From Planctomyces sp. SH-PL62 (GTDB taxonomy: Bacteria > Planctomycetota > Planctomycetia > Isosphaerales > Isosphaeraceae): a DNA stretch of 64,000 bases. The stretch covers positions 4,278,001 to 4,342,000 of the forward strand of contig NZ_CP011273.1 of the NCBI RefSeq assembly GCF_001610895.1, written 5' to 3'. Each line of letters opens with the position of its first letter. The first letter of the stretch is position 1. Below the pieces are notes generated by a model that was given only the letters and a program-made list of their open reading frames with translations, was not told the DNA's origin and searched no databases. Below, in pieces: positions 19,618 to 29,387 of the stretch. The position numbers and the translations under genes are program-made.

Positions 19618-19997
19618 AACTCAAGATCACCGTAGACGGGAAGTTGTACGAGGTGGACGTCGAGGTCTCGGAGCCCGAGCGGGCCAAGCCCGGCTTCGTC
19701 CCCCCCATCGGCCAGATCCGCGTTCCCGCCGCTCCGACCGCCCCGGTCGCCGCATCCTCCGCGGTCGAGACCGTCGGCGACGAGTCGAAGGTCTGCCGCA
19801 GTCCGTTCGCCGGCACCGTCTCGCGCGTCGAGGCCCAGGTCGGCGCCAAGATCAAGCTCAACGAGGTACTCGTCGTCATCGAGGCGATGAAGATGGAGAC
19901 CTCGATCACGGCCCCCGCGGCCGGCAAGATCGCCAAGATCAACGTCGCCGCCGGCGACGCCGTGAAGCAGGGGCAGATCCTCATCGAGTTCGAGTGA
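19614..19997 (+). CDS. Biotin carboxyl carrier protein (1.3S-like)
   Basis: A 127-residue carrier. The N-terminal 25 residues form a strand-rich segment, then a Pro/Ala linker, then a biotinyl domain with E-A-M-K-M-E-T, biotin lysine at K93, and the C-terminal G-Q-I-L-I-E-F-E. It shuttles carboxybiotin between the 5S-like and 12S-like subunits. The TTG start (19614-19616) overlaps the preceding TGA (19615-19617). The length and domain order match the 1.3S subunit of transcarboxylase and the gamma/delta carriers of decarboxylases. Confidence 0.92.
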   Translation: MKLKITVDGKLYEVDVEVSEPERAKPGFVPPIGQIRVPAAPTAPVAASSAVETVGDESKVCRSPFAGTVSRVEAQVGAKIKLNEVLVVIEAMKMETSITAPAAGKIAKINVAAGDAVKQGQILIEFE

Positions 19998-20074
19998 TTC
20001 CGGCCCGGGCGGCCGGCGGGTCTGGGTCGCTGGGCCCGCCGGATCCCGATCTGGGGATTCCCAAGGAGAGACAC

Positions 20075-20494
20075 ATGACGCCCGTCAAGGCCGTCAATCA
20101 CATCGGCATCGCCGTCCGGTCGATCGAGGCGCAGAAGGAATACTATACGAATGTGCTCGGTGCCGTCTTCGAGGGCGAGGAAATCGTCGCCGACCAGAAG
20201 GTCAAAGTCGGTTTCTTCCGCGTCGGCGACGTTCGCATGGAATTGCTCGAGCCGACTGATCCGACCAGCACGGTGGCCGCTTTCATCGAGAAGAAGGGGG
20301 AGGGCCTCCACCACGTCGCGCTGGAAGTCGACGACATCGAGGCCCGGATCGCCGACCTGAAGGCAAAGGGCCTGCGCATGATCGACGAAAAGCCTCGCGC
20401 CGGCTCGCACCACCTCCAGATCGCCTTCGTCCACCCCAAGAGCACTTTCGGCGTCCTCACCGAGATCTGCGAGGTTACGCAGGAATCGCACTGA
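20075..20494 (+). CDS. mce: Methylmalonyl-CoA epimerase
   Basis: A 139-residue VOC-fold enzyme interconverting (S)- and (R)-methylmalonyl-CoA, linking the carboxylases to the mutase. It has V-N-H-I-G-I-A-V at the N-terminus (metal His9), M-E-L-L-E-P, G-E-G-L-H-H-V-A-L-E-V-D-D (second metal His near 79-80) and the C-terminal L-T-E-I-C-E (metal Glu near 133). The ATG at 20075 has AAGGAG 6 bp upstream. It follows the biotin carrier by 77 bp and completes the pathway encoded on both strands of 6-20.5 kb. Confidence 0.95.
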   Translation: MTPVKAVNHIGIAVRSIEAQKEYYTNVLGAVFEGEEIVADQKVKVGFFRVGDVRMELLEPTDPTSTVAAFIEKKGEGLHHVALEVDDIEARIADLKAKGLRMIDEKPRAGSHHLQIAFVHPKSTFGVLTEICEVTQESH

Positions 20495-20707
20495 CGCGAT
20501 CGTCCGGACAGACGCGATCGTCGCGATTCTCGGAACTTCCGGTGCATGGGCCTCGCGTCCTCCTCCCTCATCCGGGCATCGTCGCGTAGAATGGACGCAA
20601 AGGCGCGGGGCGGCACGCCCTCCCTCGCGCCTTCTTCGATTCGTCGAGCCGGAGGCGTCGTCGCCTCGGCGTCTCCCGGCCCCTTCCCCGTTGAACAGGA
20701 AATCGAT

Positions 20708-21412
20708 ATGAGCGTGGTTGCCTCGAGTCCCGCCGCCGGACGGAGGCCGGCTCCCCGATCTCGCCTCCAGAGGTTCCTGACCTCATCGATCGGGCTGAAA
20801 CTGATCATGGCTTTCTCCGGCGTCTTTCTTTCCCTCTTCGTGCTGGGCCATATGCTCGGCAACCTCCAGGCTTATCAGGGAGCCGAGGCCCTGGATGCCT
20901 ACGGCAAGCTGCTTCGCAAGGAGCCGGCGCTCCTGTGGACGGTCCGCGCGGGTCTGCTGGTCCTCGTCGGCCTCCATATCTACGCGTACCTCGCCCTGAC
21001 CCGGCGGAACAACTCGGCGCGGCCCAAGGGATATCGCCAGAGGAAATGGCGCGAATCGAGCTTCGCGTCCCGTTCCATGAAGCTTACCGGCCCGCTGATC
21101 CTGGCCTTCATCATCTACCATCTGCTGCATCTGACGACCGGGACGGTCCACCCCCACTTCGAGGAAGGAGCCGTCTATCACAATCTCGTGACCGGCCTCG
21201 GGGGCGTGAACGGCCTGATCTACCTCGCCGCGATGGTCATGCTCGCGTACCACCTCTGGCACGGCGTCTGGAGCATGATGCTGACCCTGGGCCTCCCGGA
21301 GGGGCGTTACGGATCGCTGGGCCGCACGGTCGCCACGATCTTCACCATCCTGGTCACGGTGGGGGTCGCGAGCGTTCCCCTGGCCGTGCTGACCGGCGTC
21401 CTCCATCAGTGA
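20708..21412 (+). CDS. sdhC: Succinate dehydrogenase/fumarate reductase cytochrome b subunit (type B)
   Basis: A 234-residue membrane anchor of complex II. After a basic N-terminus there are about five hydrophobic helices (about 28-55, 80-98, 125-143, 165-190, 208-228) with histidines placed to ligate two b hemes (H49 in L-G-H-M, others in Y-H-L-L-H and Y-H-L-W-H). One fused anchor rather than separate SdhC and SdhD is the type-B arrangement of Bacillus, Chlamydia and epsilonproteobacteria. The ATG at 20708 has an AGGA upstream; the in-frame extension to 20546 is unlikely. It is the first gene of sdhCAB. Confidence 0.93.
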   Translation: MSVVASSPAAGRRPAPRSRLQRFLTSSIGLKLIMAFSGVFLSLFVLGHMLGNLQAYQGAEALDAYGKLLRKEPALLWTVRAGLLVLVGLHIYAYLALTRRNNSARPKGYRQRKWRESSFASRSMKLTGPLILAFIIYHLLHLTTGTVHPHFEEGAVYHNLVTGLGGVNGLIYLAAMVMLAYHLWHGVWSMMLTLGLPEGRYGSLGRTVATIFTILVTVGVASVPLAVLTGVLHQ

Positions 21413-21425
21413 TCGGAGACTCCTC

Positions 21426-23342
21426 GTGGAACTGAAATCCAACGTCCCTCCCGGTCCGCTCGAGACCAAGTGGACGCAGCACAAGTTCGATATGAAGCTC
21501 GTCAATCCCGCGAACAAGCGGAAGTATTCCGTGATCGTCGTGGGGTCGGGCCTGGCCGGCGCCTCGGCCGCGGCCTCGCTCGCGGAGTTGGGATATCAAG
21601 TGTCCTGCTTCTGCTACCAGGACAGCCCCCGCCGCGCGCACTCGATCGCCGCCCAGGGGGGCATCAACGCCGCCAAGAACTACCAGAATGACGGCGACAG
21701 CGTTCACCGGCTCTTCTACGACACCATCAAGGGGGGCGATTTCCGGGCCCGCGAGGCGAACGTCCACCGGCTCGCCGAAGTCTCGGTCAACATCATCGAC
21801 CAGTGCGTCGCCCAAGGCGTCCCCTTCGCTCGAGAATACAGCGGCCTCCTGGCCAACCGCTCGTTCGGCGGCGCGCAGGTTTCGCGCACGTTCTACGCGC
21901 GGGGCCAGACCGGTCAGCAGCTCTTGCTCGGGGCGTATCAGGCCCTCGAACGCCAGATCGGCCTGGGCGCCGTGCAAATGCACACGCGGCACGAACTCCA
22001 GGAGCTCGTCGTCATCGAGGGCAAGGCCCGCGGCATCGTGGCCCGCGACCTGGAGACCGGCCAGATCGAGTCCTACGCCGCCGATGCCGTGATCATGGCG
22101 ACGGGGGGCTACGGCACGGTCTTCAATCTGGCGACCTACGCCAAGGGCGCCAACTGCACCGCGATCTGGCGGGCTTACAAGAAGGGGGCGGCCTTCGCCA
22201 ATCCTTGCTACACCCAGATCCACCCGACCTGCATCCCAGTCACGGGCGAACATCAGAGCAAGCTGACGTTGATGTCGGAGTCGCTCCGCAACGACGGCCG
22301 GATTTGGGTTCCCAAGGCCAAGGGGGACAAGCGGCCCGCCGGCCAGATCCCCGAGGCCGAGCGGGACTACTATCTGGAGCGGAAGTATCCCGCTTTCGGC
22401 AACCTCTCCCCGCGCGACATTTCATCCCGGGCCGCCAAGGAAGTCTGCGATGAAGGCCGGGGCGTCGGCAAGACCGGCTTCGGCGTTTACCTGGACTTCG
22501 CCGACGCGATCAATCGTCTGGGCGTCGACACGATCCGCGAGCGCTACGGCAACCTGTTCGACATGTACGAGCGGATCACCGACGAGGATCCCTACAAGGT
22601 GCCGATGCGGATCTATCCCGCCTCGCACTACACGATGGGGGGCCTCTGGGTGGACTACCACCTGATGAGCACCATCGAAGGGCTGTTCGTTCTCGGCGAG
22701 GCGAACTTCTCCGACCACGGCGCCAATCGTCTCGGCGCCAGCGCACTGATGCAGGGCCTTGCCGACGGGTATTTCGTGATCCCCTACACCCTCGGAAATT
22801 ACTTCGGCACGGTCCGTACCTTCGACAAGGTCGGCATCGATCATCCCGCCTTCCAGCAGGCGCGTGCCCAGGTCGCCGACCGGTCCAAGCGGCTCCTCGG
22901 CATCAACGGCGGCAGGACGGCCGACGACTTCCACCGTGAACTCGGCAAGATCATGTGGAACTACAGCGGCATGGGCCGCACCGAAGAAGGCCTCCAGAAA
23001 GCTCTCGCGGAGCTGCCCGTCCTCAAAGAGGAATTCTGGAAGGACGTGCGCGTGCCGGGTACGAACGGGGAGGTGAATCAGTCGCTCGAGAAGGCGGGCC
23101 GCGTGGCCGACCTGATCGAACTGGGCCAGCTCCTTTGTCTCGACGCCCTGGAACGCCGCGAATCCTGTGGCGCCCACTTCCGCGAGGAATATCAGACGCC
23201 GGATCACGAGGCCAGACGCGACGACGAGAACTTCTGCCACGTCGCCGCGTGGGAGTACACCGGCGAGGACTCGACTCCGGTTCGTCACGTCGAGCCGCTG
23301 ACTTTCGAGAGCGTGCACCTCCAGACCCGCAGCTACAAGTAA
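21426..23342 (+). CDS. sdhA: Succinate dehydrogenase/fumarate reductase flavoprotein subunit
   Basis: A 638-residue FAD subunit that oxidises succinate to fumarate or the reverse. The Rossmann motif G-S-G-L-A-G is at residues 40-45, and [11 protein letters not shown] has the His (near 72) expected to bind FAD covalently. The active-site H-P-T is in Q-I-H-P-T-C-I-P, and H-Y-T-M-G-G and the R-L-G-A-S-A-L-M-Q block follow. The GTG start at 21426 has GGAG upstream, 13 bp after sdhC. With the type-B anchor and the methylmalonyl-CoA genes it can run in either direction. Confidence 0.96.
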   Translation: MELKSNVPPGPLETKWTQHKFDMKLVNPANKRKYSVIVVGSGLAGASAAASLAELGYQVSCFCYQDSPRRAHSIAAQGGINAAKNYQNDGDSVHRLFYDTIKGGDFRAREANVHRLAEVSVNIIDQCVAQGVPFAREYSGLLANRSFGGAQVSRTFYARGQTGQQLLLGAYQALERQIGLGAVQMHTRHELQELVVIEGKARGIVARDLETGQIESYAADAVIMATGGYGTVFNLATYAKGANCTAIWRAYKKGAAFANPCYTQIHPTCIPVTGEHQSKLTLMSESLRNDGRIWVPKAKGDKRPAGQIPEAERDYYLERKYPAFGNLSPRDISSRAAKEVCDEGRGVGKTGFGVYLDFADAINRLGVDTIRERYGNLFDMYERITDEDPYKVPMRIYPASHYTMGGLWVDYHLMSTIEGLFVLGEANFSDHGANRLGASALMQGLADGYFVIPYTLGNYFGTVRTFDKVGIDHPAFQQARAQVADRSKRLLGINGGRTADDFHRELGKIMWNYSGMGRTEEGLQKALAELPVLKEEFWKDVRVPGTNGEVNQSLEKAGRVADLIELGQLLCLDALERRESCGAHFREEYQTPDHEARRDDENFCHVAAWEYTGEDSTPVRHVEPLTFESVHLQTRSYK

Positions 23343-23402
23343 GGGAGAGCCGGATCGTGGCGAACTCCATACCCACCATCGATACATCCGAGGGGAACCG
23401 CG

Positions 23403-24212
23403 ATGGCCGGACAAGGTGAAGAGAAGCTTCTGAACCTGACCTTGAACGTCTGGAGGCAGAAGAATCGAAGCGCCGAGGGGAAATTCGAGACGTATCGAGA
23501 CGAGGCGCGCGGCATCAGCACGGATATGTCGTTCCTGGAGATGCTCGACGTCGTCAACGAACGACTCATCAAATCGGGCCGCGACCCGATCGTCTTCGAT
23601 CACGACTGCCGCGAGGGCATCTGCGGTCAGTGCGGCGTCGTGGTCAACGGCAGTCCGCATGGCCCGCGTAAGGCCACCACGGCCTGTCAGCTCCACATGC
23701 GGAGCTTCCAGGACGGTGATGATCTGACGATCGAGCCGTGGCGGGCGTCGGCCTTCCCGGTGATCAAGGACCTGATGGTCGATCGCGGCGCGTTCGACCG
23801 GATCGTCGCCGCCGGCGGATTCGTCTCGGTCCGGACCGGCAACGCTCCCGAGGCCAACAGCACCCCCATCCCGAAGGACGCCGCCGACCTCTCGATGGAC
23901 GCCGCCGCTTGCATCGGCTGCGGCGCGTGCGTGGCCGCCTGCCCGAACGCCTCGGCGATGCTCTTCGTCGCGGCCAAGGCGGAGCACCTCAACCTCCTGC
24001 CTCAAGGGGTGCCCGAGAAAGATCTTCGCGTCGTGGCGATGATCGATCAGGCCGACGGCGAAGGCTTCGGCAATTGCAGCAACCACGGCGAATGCGAAGC
24101 CGTCTGCCCCAAGGAGATCAGCTTGGGCTTCATCGCGAGGCTCAACCGCGATTACCTTAAGGCCAGCCTCAAGCGGCCCCGCGGGGCCTCCGCGCCCGGC
24201 GGCGCAGGCTGA
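23403..24212 (+). CDS. sdhB: Succinate dehydrogenase/fumarate reductase iron-sulfur subunit
   Basis: A 269-residue subunit carrying electrons from the flavoprotein to the heme anchor. The [2Fe-2S] ligands are C69, C74, C77 and C95 (C-R-E-G-I-C-G-Q-C). The [4Fe-4S]/[3Fe-4S] region has [12 protein letters not shown] from 170 and [12 protein letters not shown] further on. The ATG at 23403 is 60 bp after sdhA. The sequence is of the type-B/actinobacterial-chlamydial kind, consistent with the single anchor. A hairpin with a T-rich tail follows. Confidence 0.96.
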   Translation: MAGQGEEKLLNLTLNVWRQKNRSAEGKFETYRDEARGISTDMSFLEMLDVVNERLIKSGRDPIVFDHDCREGICGQCGVVVNGSPHGPRKATTACQLHMRSFQDGDDLTIEPWRASAFPVIKDLMVDRGAFDRIVAAGGFVSVRTGNAPEANSTPIPKDAADLSMDAAACIGCGACVAACPNASAMLFVAAKAEHLNLLPQGVPEKDLRVVAMIDQADGEGFGNCSNHGECEAVCPKEISLGFIARLNRDYLKASLKRPRGASAPGGAG

Positions 24213-24236
24213 TCCACGACCGACCGCAGCCCCTCC

Positions 24237-24264
24237 GGCCCTCCCGCCGGGGGGCCTTTCCTTT
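24237..24264 (+). terminator. Rho-independent-like terminator of sdhCAB
   Basis: A GGCCC...GGGGGCC hairpin at 24237-24256 is followed directly by TTTCCTTT. It starts 25 bp after the sdhB stop and ends the operon. Confidence 0.65.
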
Positions 24265-24336
24265 CTATCGCATCCTCGCCTCTCCCTCGCCCGACCCGCC
24301 CTCCCCCCTCCCGATGACTCTGCCCGGAGGACAGCC

Positions 24337-26712
24337 ATGCGAGCGGCCTTGCGCCTTCTCCTGTCCATCATTCTGATTACCTATCTCTCGCCGTCGTCGA
24401 CCCGGGCCCAGGTAGAGCCCTCGGGGCCGTCTCGCGCCGAATCAAGGGACGCAGCAAACCCGCTAGTTGGCTGGAGTCCTTTCTGGGCGCGATCCGAGGG
24501 AGCGGGAACCGCCGTCGTCGACCCGGCGGTGCGACGCGAGGGTCGTGACACCATACGAGTGGAGCAGAAGGGGCCCCGAGATTGGAGTCTCAGCCGGGAG
24601 CAAACGATCGAGGTGAAGCCTGGGCAGATCCATCGCCTCTCAGCTTGGTTCAAGGTGGCCGAGGGCTCGCGTGCTGTTCTCTCCGTGGTGCTTCGCGACG
24701 AGGGGGACCGCGTTCTGGAGTGGTCCTATGGCGAGAGAATCGCGGTTGCGCCGGAATGGGATCGGGTCGAGGCTCGGTTCATGATCCCGCCTGGTGCGAA
24801 GACCATGCAACCGCGCGTCATCGGCGACGGGCCGGCGAGATTCTGGATCGACGATCTCTCCCTGACGCTTGATCCGGATTCGCTCGTCATCGGTGCGAAG
24901 CCTAGCACGGAATCCCTTGAACTGGCCGACGCGCGGCTTCGGGTCGTCGTCGACCCGACCAACGGCGCGTTCCGCGTTCGAGACGCTCGATCGGGTCGTG
25001 AGTGGTCGCAGCCCTCTAACGGCTCTGGCCTCGTCATACTCGGTGCGAAGCGAGAATCCAACCAGATCCTGATCGATTTCGTCGACCCTCGCTCGATCAT
25101 GAAATTCCGGGCGAGTGTGCGAATCGATCCTGATCCATCGGAGATCGTCGTCGAATTGACGGGCCAGGGACCGCTCGCCTCCCCGATCGCGTTTCCGTAC
25201 CCGTTCGTCACTGGCGACGGCACAACGCTGATCCTACCCGTGAACGAAGGGATGAGCTACCCGGTCGACGACCCGAGCCTTCCCCCGATGGAGTTCATCC
25301 TCTACGGCGGCCATGGGCTCTGCATGGCCTGGTGGGGGGTCGTCGATGGACAGGCCGGATTGATGGCGATCGTCGAGACCCCCGACGACGCTTCGGTCCG
25401 CGTGCCTCGGTCCGAAGGGAAGCTCTGCCTCGCCCCACTCTGGGAACCGCAGAAGGGCCGGTTCGGGCCGACGCGTAGGATCCGATACATCTTCTTCGAG
25501 GACGGCGGATACGTCGCGATGGCCAAGCGCTATCGCGAGTATGCCAGGTCCACAGGGCTCCTGAAGACACTCGTCCAGAAGCGGGCCGAGAATCCGAACA
25601 TCGACAAACTGGTCGGCGCCGCTAACATTTGGTGCTGGGACCGCGACCCCGTGGCGATCGTAAGAGAACTCAAGGAGGCGGGGATCGACCGAATTCTCTG
25701 GTCGAACGCCGCTACTCCCGAGCAACTCCGGAAGCTCAACCAGTTAGGGGTTCTCACGAGCCGTTACGACATCGATCAGGACGTGATGGACCCGGCGACA
25801 TTCCCCAGGCTCCCGGACGTCCACCCCGATTGGACGACCAAGGCCTGGCCTGAAGACCTGATGCTCGATGCTCGGGGAAACTGGATCCGAGGCTGGGAAG
25901 TCGAGGGTAAGGACGGCCGGATGTACGCCTGCGGCGTCACCTGCGATCGACAGGCCGTAAGTTACGCAGTGAAGCGGATCGGCGAAGAGTTGAGGACGCA
26001 CCCCTATCAGTCGCGGTTCATTGACACGACTACTGCATCGCCGTGGCGGGAATGCTACTCCCCCACGCATCCCGTCACACGGTCCGAGAGCCGTCGTTTC
26101 AAGATGGACCTGCTCGGCGTGGTCCACGACCGGTACAAGCTGATCACCGGCTCCGAGACGGGCCACGACGCCGCCGTCCCGTTCGCCGACTACTTTGAAG
26201 GCATGCTCAGCCTGGGCCCCTATCGCGTCGCGGACGCCGGCCGGGACATGGCGAGAATCGTGAAGGAAGTCCCGCCCCAGATCGAAAAGTTCCAGACCGG
26301 AGCATACTACCGATTGCCGCTCTGGGAGTTGGTCTTCCACGACTGCGTCGTCGCGCATTGGTACTGGGGCGACTACAACAACAAGCTCCCTGCGGTCTGG
26401 GCTCGTCGCGATCTCTTCAACGCACTGTACGGCACACCACCCATGTTCATGTTCACGGCCGATTCCTGGCGGCGAGACCGCGATCGCTTCGTGGAAAGCT
26501 ATCGCACCGCGACCCGCGTGGCCCGGGAATCGGGCTACAGCGAGATGCTCTCGCATGAATGGCTGACACCCGATCACTCCGTCCAGCGAACGCGGTTCGC
26601 CGACGGGCAAGTCGTCGTCGTGAATTTCGGCGACCAGCCCTACCGCACTTCAGAAGCTGACCTCGTTTCGCCGCTGGGCGTTCTTATCCATTCGCGTGGC
26701 GAGACGCCTTGA
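24337..26712 (+). CDS. Exported glycoside-hydrolase-like protein
   Basis: A 791-residue protein with a Sec signal peptide (about residues 1-24). Residues about 40-175 look like a carbohydrate-binding jelly-roll (T-I-R-V-E-Q, then a W-I-D-D-L-S-L-T end typical of CBMs). Residues about 185-390 are beta-rich and resemble the galactose-mutarotase-like domain that precedes some (beta/alpha)8 hydrolases. The C-terminal 400 residues have a barrel-like look (I-D-R-I-L-W-S-N, R-F-I-D-T-T, acidic E/D positions) resembling the GH101/DUF5696-like group. The exact family and catalytic pair are not proven. GGAGGA precedes the ATG. It stands alone and is closed by a strong terminator at 26741. Confidence 0.7.
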   Translation: MRAALRLLLSIILITYLSPSSTRAQVEPSGPSRAESRDAANPLVGWSPFWARSEGAGTAVVDPAVRREGRDTIRVEQKGPRDWSLSREQTIEVKPGQIHRLSAWFKVAEGSRAVLSVVLRDEGDRVLEWSYGERIAVAPEWDRVEARFMIPPGAKTMQPRVIGDGPARFWIDDLSLTLDPDSLVIGAKPSTESLELADARLRVVVDPTNGAFRVRDARSGREWSQPSNGSGLVILGAKRESNQILIDFVDPRSIMKFRASVRIDPDPSEIVVELTGQGPLASPIAFPYPFVTGDGTTLILPVNEGMSYPVDDPSLPPMEFILYGGHGLCMAWWGVVDGQAGLMAIVETPDDASVRVPRSEGKLCLAPLWEPQKGRFGPTRRIRYIFFEDGGYVAMAKRYREYARSTGLLKTLVQKRAENPNIDKLVGAANIWCWDRDPVAIVRELKEAGIDRILWSNAATPEQLRKLNQLGVLTSRYDIDQDVMDPATFPRLPDVHPDWTTKAWPEDLMLDARGNWIRGWEVEGKDGRMYACGVTCDRQAVSYAVKRIGEELRTHPYQSRFIDTTTASPWRECYSPTHPVTRSESRRFKMDLLGVVHDRYKLITGSETGHDAAVPFADYFEGMLSLGPYRVADAGRDMARIVKEVPPQIEKFQTGAYYRLPLWELVFHDCVVAHWYWGDYNNKLPAVWARRDLFNALYGTPPMFMFTADSWRRDRDRFVESYRTATRVARESGYSEMLSHEWLTPDHSVQRTRFADGQVVVVNFGDQPYRTSEADLVSPLGVLIHSRGETP

Positions 26713-26740
26713 ACCACGCTTGAGTCCAGGCCTTGCGTCT

Positions 26741-26774
26741 GCGGCCTCGTTGAACAATAATTCAACGAGGCCGC
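26741..26774 (+). terminator. Perfect 14-bp hairpin terminator
   Basis: GCGGCCTCGTTGAA (26741-26754) pairs perfectly with TTCAACGAGGCCGC (26761-26774) around CAATAA. It lies 28 bp after the hydrolase-like gene and upstream of the cytochrome gene. No T-run, but a very stable stem. Confidence 0.7.
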
Positions 26775-26831
26775 GGGTGTGTCGGGTCTCATCTCGGCAG
26801 TCAGGCGGTCCGGCCAGGAAGAGGGAAAGAC

Positions 26832-29387
26832 ATGGCGCATGTTCGACTTGCGGTCGCGGTGGCCACGGCCGTGGCCATCGTCTCGGCGGCGACGCCGGGA
26901 CGGTGCGAGGAGCCTCTGACATTCGAAAAGGACGTCCGTCCCATCCTCAGGGCGTACTGCCTGGATTGCCACGGGGGCGAGTCGACCAATGGCAAGCTGG
27001 ACCTCCGCCTGAAGCGCTTCGCCGAGAAGGGGGGGACGAGCGGCCCGGCCTTGGTCCCGGGGGACGGCGAGGAAAGCTACCTCCTCGTTCGGATGCAAGA
27101 GGGCGAAATGCCCCCAGGCGAGAAGAAGGTCCCGGCAGATCAGATCGCCGTCGTCGAGCGTTGGATCGCCGCTGGCGCGCAAACCCTGCGAGAGGAGCCG
27201 GAACAGCTCCCGCCGGGCCTCCCGATCACGCCCGAAGACCGCGCGGGGTGGGCGTACCAGCCCATCAATAAAACGTCGCCGCCGGCGGTGGAGGGTTCCC
27301 ACGCGCGGACGCCGATCGACGCGTTCATCCTGGCGAAGCTTCGCGAGAAGGGTCTCGATCTTTCGCCCGACGCCGACCGTCGCGCCCTGATCCGGCGAGC
27401 GACCTTCGACCTCACGGGGCTTCCGCCGACATCCGAGGAAGTGCAGGCGTTCCTGGACGACTCGCGAGCAGACGCTTATGAGAGGCTCGTCGATCGGCTG
27501 CTCGCCAGCCCGCATTACGGCGAGCGTTGGGGCCGGCACTGGTTGGACGTCGTCGGTTACTCCGACTCCGACGGCGACGTGAACACCGACACCATCCGTC
27601 CCTACGCATACAAGTACCGTGATTACGTCATCCGCGCCCTCAACGCCGACAAGCCGCTCGACCGCTTCATCGTGGAACAACTCGCCGGCGACGAACTTGT
27701 CGACCGCGCCGACGGCCTGACGGCCGACGAGGTCGAGACGCTGGCCGCCACCGGCTTCCTGCGTATGGTTCCGGATGGGACCTCGAATGGCGGCGGCGAC
27801 ATCCCGCTAACGTCGAATCAGGTGGTCGCCGACGCGCTCAAGATCGTCGGTTCCACCTTTCTCGGACTGACCGTCGGCTGCGCCCAATGCCACGATCACC
27901 GATACGACCCGATCCTGCACGAGGACTATTATCGGCTCCGGGCCGTGTTCGAGCCGGCGTTCGACCCGGCCCACTGGCGACGGCCAGGCCAGCGGCTCGT
28001 CTCGCTCTACACGGCCGCCGACCGCGAGAAGGCTGCGGCTGTCGAAGCGGAGGCGGCCGTCCTGCAGAAGGCCGTCCAGGAAAAGACGGCGAAGTACATC
28101 TCCGAGGCGCTCGAGATCGAGTTGAAGAAATTTCCCGAGCCGACGCAAAGCCAGCTTCGCGACGCCCTCGCAGCCCCCGGTGACAAGCGGAGCGACGAGC
28201 AGAAATCCCTGCTCGCGAACAATCCAAGTCTGAACATCACCGCCGGCGTCCTCTATCAGTACAACGCCAAGGCTGCGGATGAGCTCAAGAAAGACAACGA
28301 GGTCGTCGCAGCGAAGCGTGCCGAAAAGCCCGTCGAGGATTTCGTCGGCGTGCTGGACGAATCGCCCGGCGTGCGGCCCGAAACCCGGATTTTCCACCGT
28401 GGCGACCACCGCCAGCCGACGAAGCCCGTGACCGCCGGCGACCTGACGATCACAGCTCCCGAAGGCTCGCGATTCGAGATCACCGACGCCGACCCGAAGG
28501 CCCCGAGCAGCGGGCGGCGCCTGGCCTTCGCGCGCCATTTGACCGACGGTCGTCATCCACTGACCGGCCGGGCCCTCGTGAATCGGTTCTGGATGCATCA
28601 TTTCGGAAGGGGGATCGTGGAGACGCCGGGAGACTTCGGCGCTCTTGGCGCCAAGCCGACGCATCCCGAGTTGCTGGACTGGCTCGCTGCCGAACTGGTG
28701 GATTCGGGATGGAGCCTCAAGAAGCTCCATCGCCTGATCATGACTTCCAGCGTCTATCGCCAGTCCTCGCTCCGAGATTCGCATCGGGACCAACTGGACG
28801 GCGACGGCGCGTTACTCAGCCGCTTCCCGGTCCGCAGGCTCGACGCCGAGTCGATCCGTGATGCGATTCTTCAAACAGCCGGCCGGCTGGATCGAGGGCT
28901 TTACGGACAGCCCATCGCGATCGTCGAGGATTCCGTGGGACTGGTGAACGCCGTCGGAGACTCCGCGCGACGAAGCGTCTATCTTCAGGCCCGCCGCACG
29001 CAGCCCGTGTCGTTCCTGACGACGTTCGACGCACCCGTGATGAGCGTCAACTGTGAGCGTCGGGTCGAGGCGACCTCGGCACCGCAAGCTCTGATGCTCA
29101 TGAACGGGGATTTCGTGCTCAAGCATGCCGAAACGCTCGCCGGGAGGATCCTCACCGAGATTCCCGGAGACGATCCCGCCGCCAACGACCAACGTCTCGT
29201 CAGTGTCTGGAACGCGACCTACCTCCGATCGGCCTCGGACGAGGAGGCGGCGTGGGCCGGGAAGTTCCTCGTCGAACAGCAGGCCGCGATCGCCCTGGAT
29301 CCGGCCGAGAAGGATCCTCGACGTGCGGCGTTCGTGAACCTGTGCCAGCAGCTCCTCAATTCGAACGAGTTTTTGTATGTCGACTGA
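26832..29387 (+). CDS. PSCyt1 cytochrome / DUF1549 / DUF1553 exported protein
   Basis: An 851-residue planctomycete-type exported protein. A signal peptide (about 1-25) is followed by a cytochrome c-like PSCyt1 domain with the heme motif C-L-D-C-H (43-47) and M-P-P-G near 97. The DUF1549 domain comes next (about 150-360, with R-R-A-T-F-D-L-T-G-L-P-P and Y-G-E-R-W-G-R-H-W-L-D), then a charged linker and DUF1553 (about 560-830, with N-R-F-W-M-H-H-F-G-R-G). These proteins are encoded with DUF1501 proteins, as here. Their role is unproven; links to degradation of complex sulfated or other polysaccharides have been suggested. The stop overlaps the next ATG by 11 bp. Confidence 0.92.
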   Translation: MAHVRLAVAVATAVAIVSAATPGRCEEPLTFEKDVRPILRAYCLDCHGGESTNGKLDLRLKRFAEKGGTSGPALVPGDGEESYLLVRMQEGEMPPGEKKVPADQIAVVERWIAAGAQTLREEPEQLPPGLPITPEDRAGWAYQPINKTSPPAVEGSHARTPIDAFILAKLREKGLDLSPDADRRALIRRATFDLTGLPPTSEEVQAFLDDSRADAYERLVDRLLASPHYGERWGRHWLDVVGYSDSDGDVNTDTIRPYAYKYRDYVIRALNADKPLDRFIVEQLAGDELVDRADGLTADEVETLAATGFLRMVPDGTSNGGGDIPLTSNQVVADALKIVGSTFLGLTVGCAQCHDHRYDPILHEDYYRLRAVFEPAFDPAHWRRPGQRLVSLYTAADREKAAAVEAEAAVLQKAVQEKTAKYISEALEIELKKFPEPTQSQLRDALAAPGDKRSDEQKSLLANNPSLNITAGVLYQYNAKAADELKKDNEVVAAKRAEKPVEDFVGVLDESPGVRPETRIFHRGDHRQPTKPVTAGDLTITAPEGSRFEITDADPKAPSSGRRLAFARHLTDGRHPLTGRALVNRFWMHHFGRGIVETPGDFGALGAKPTHPELLDWLAAELVDSGWSLKKLHRLIMTSSVYRQSSLRDSHRDQLDGDGALLSRFPVRRLDAESIRDAILQTAGRLDRGLYGQPIAIVEDSVGLVNAVGDSARRSVYLQARRTQPVSFLTTFDAPVMSVNCERRVEATSAPQALMLMNGDFVLKHAETLAGRILTEIPGDDPAANDQRLVSVWNATYLRSASDEEAAWAGKFLVEQQAAIALDPAEKDPRRAAFVNLCQQLLNSNEFLYVD

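Noticed and set aside
22422-24371. 649-residue minus-strand open frame
   Set aside because: Antisense to sdhA and sdhB, both with full motif sets.
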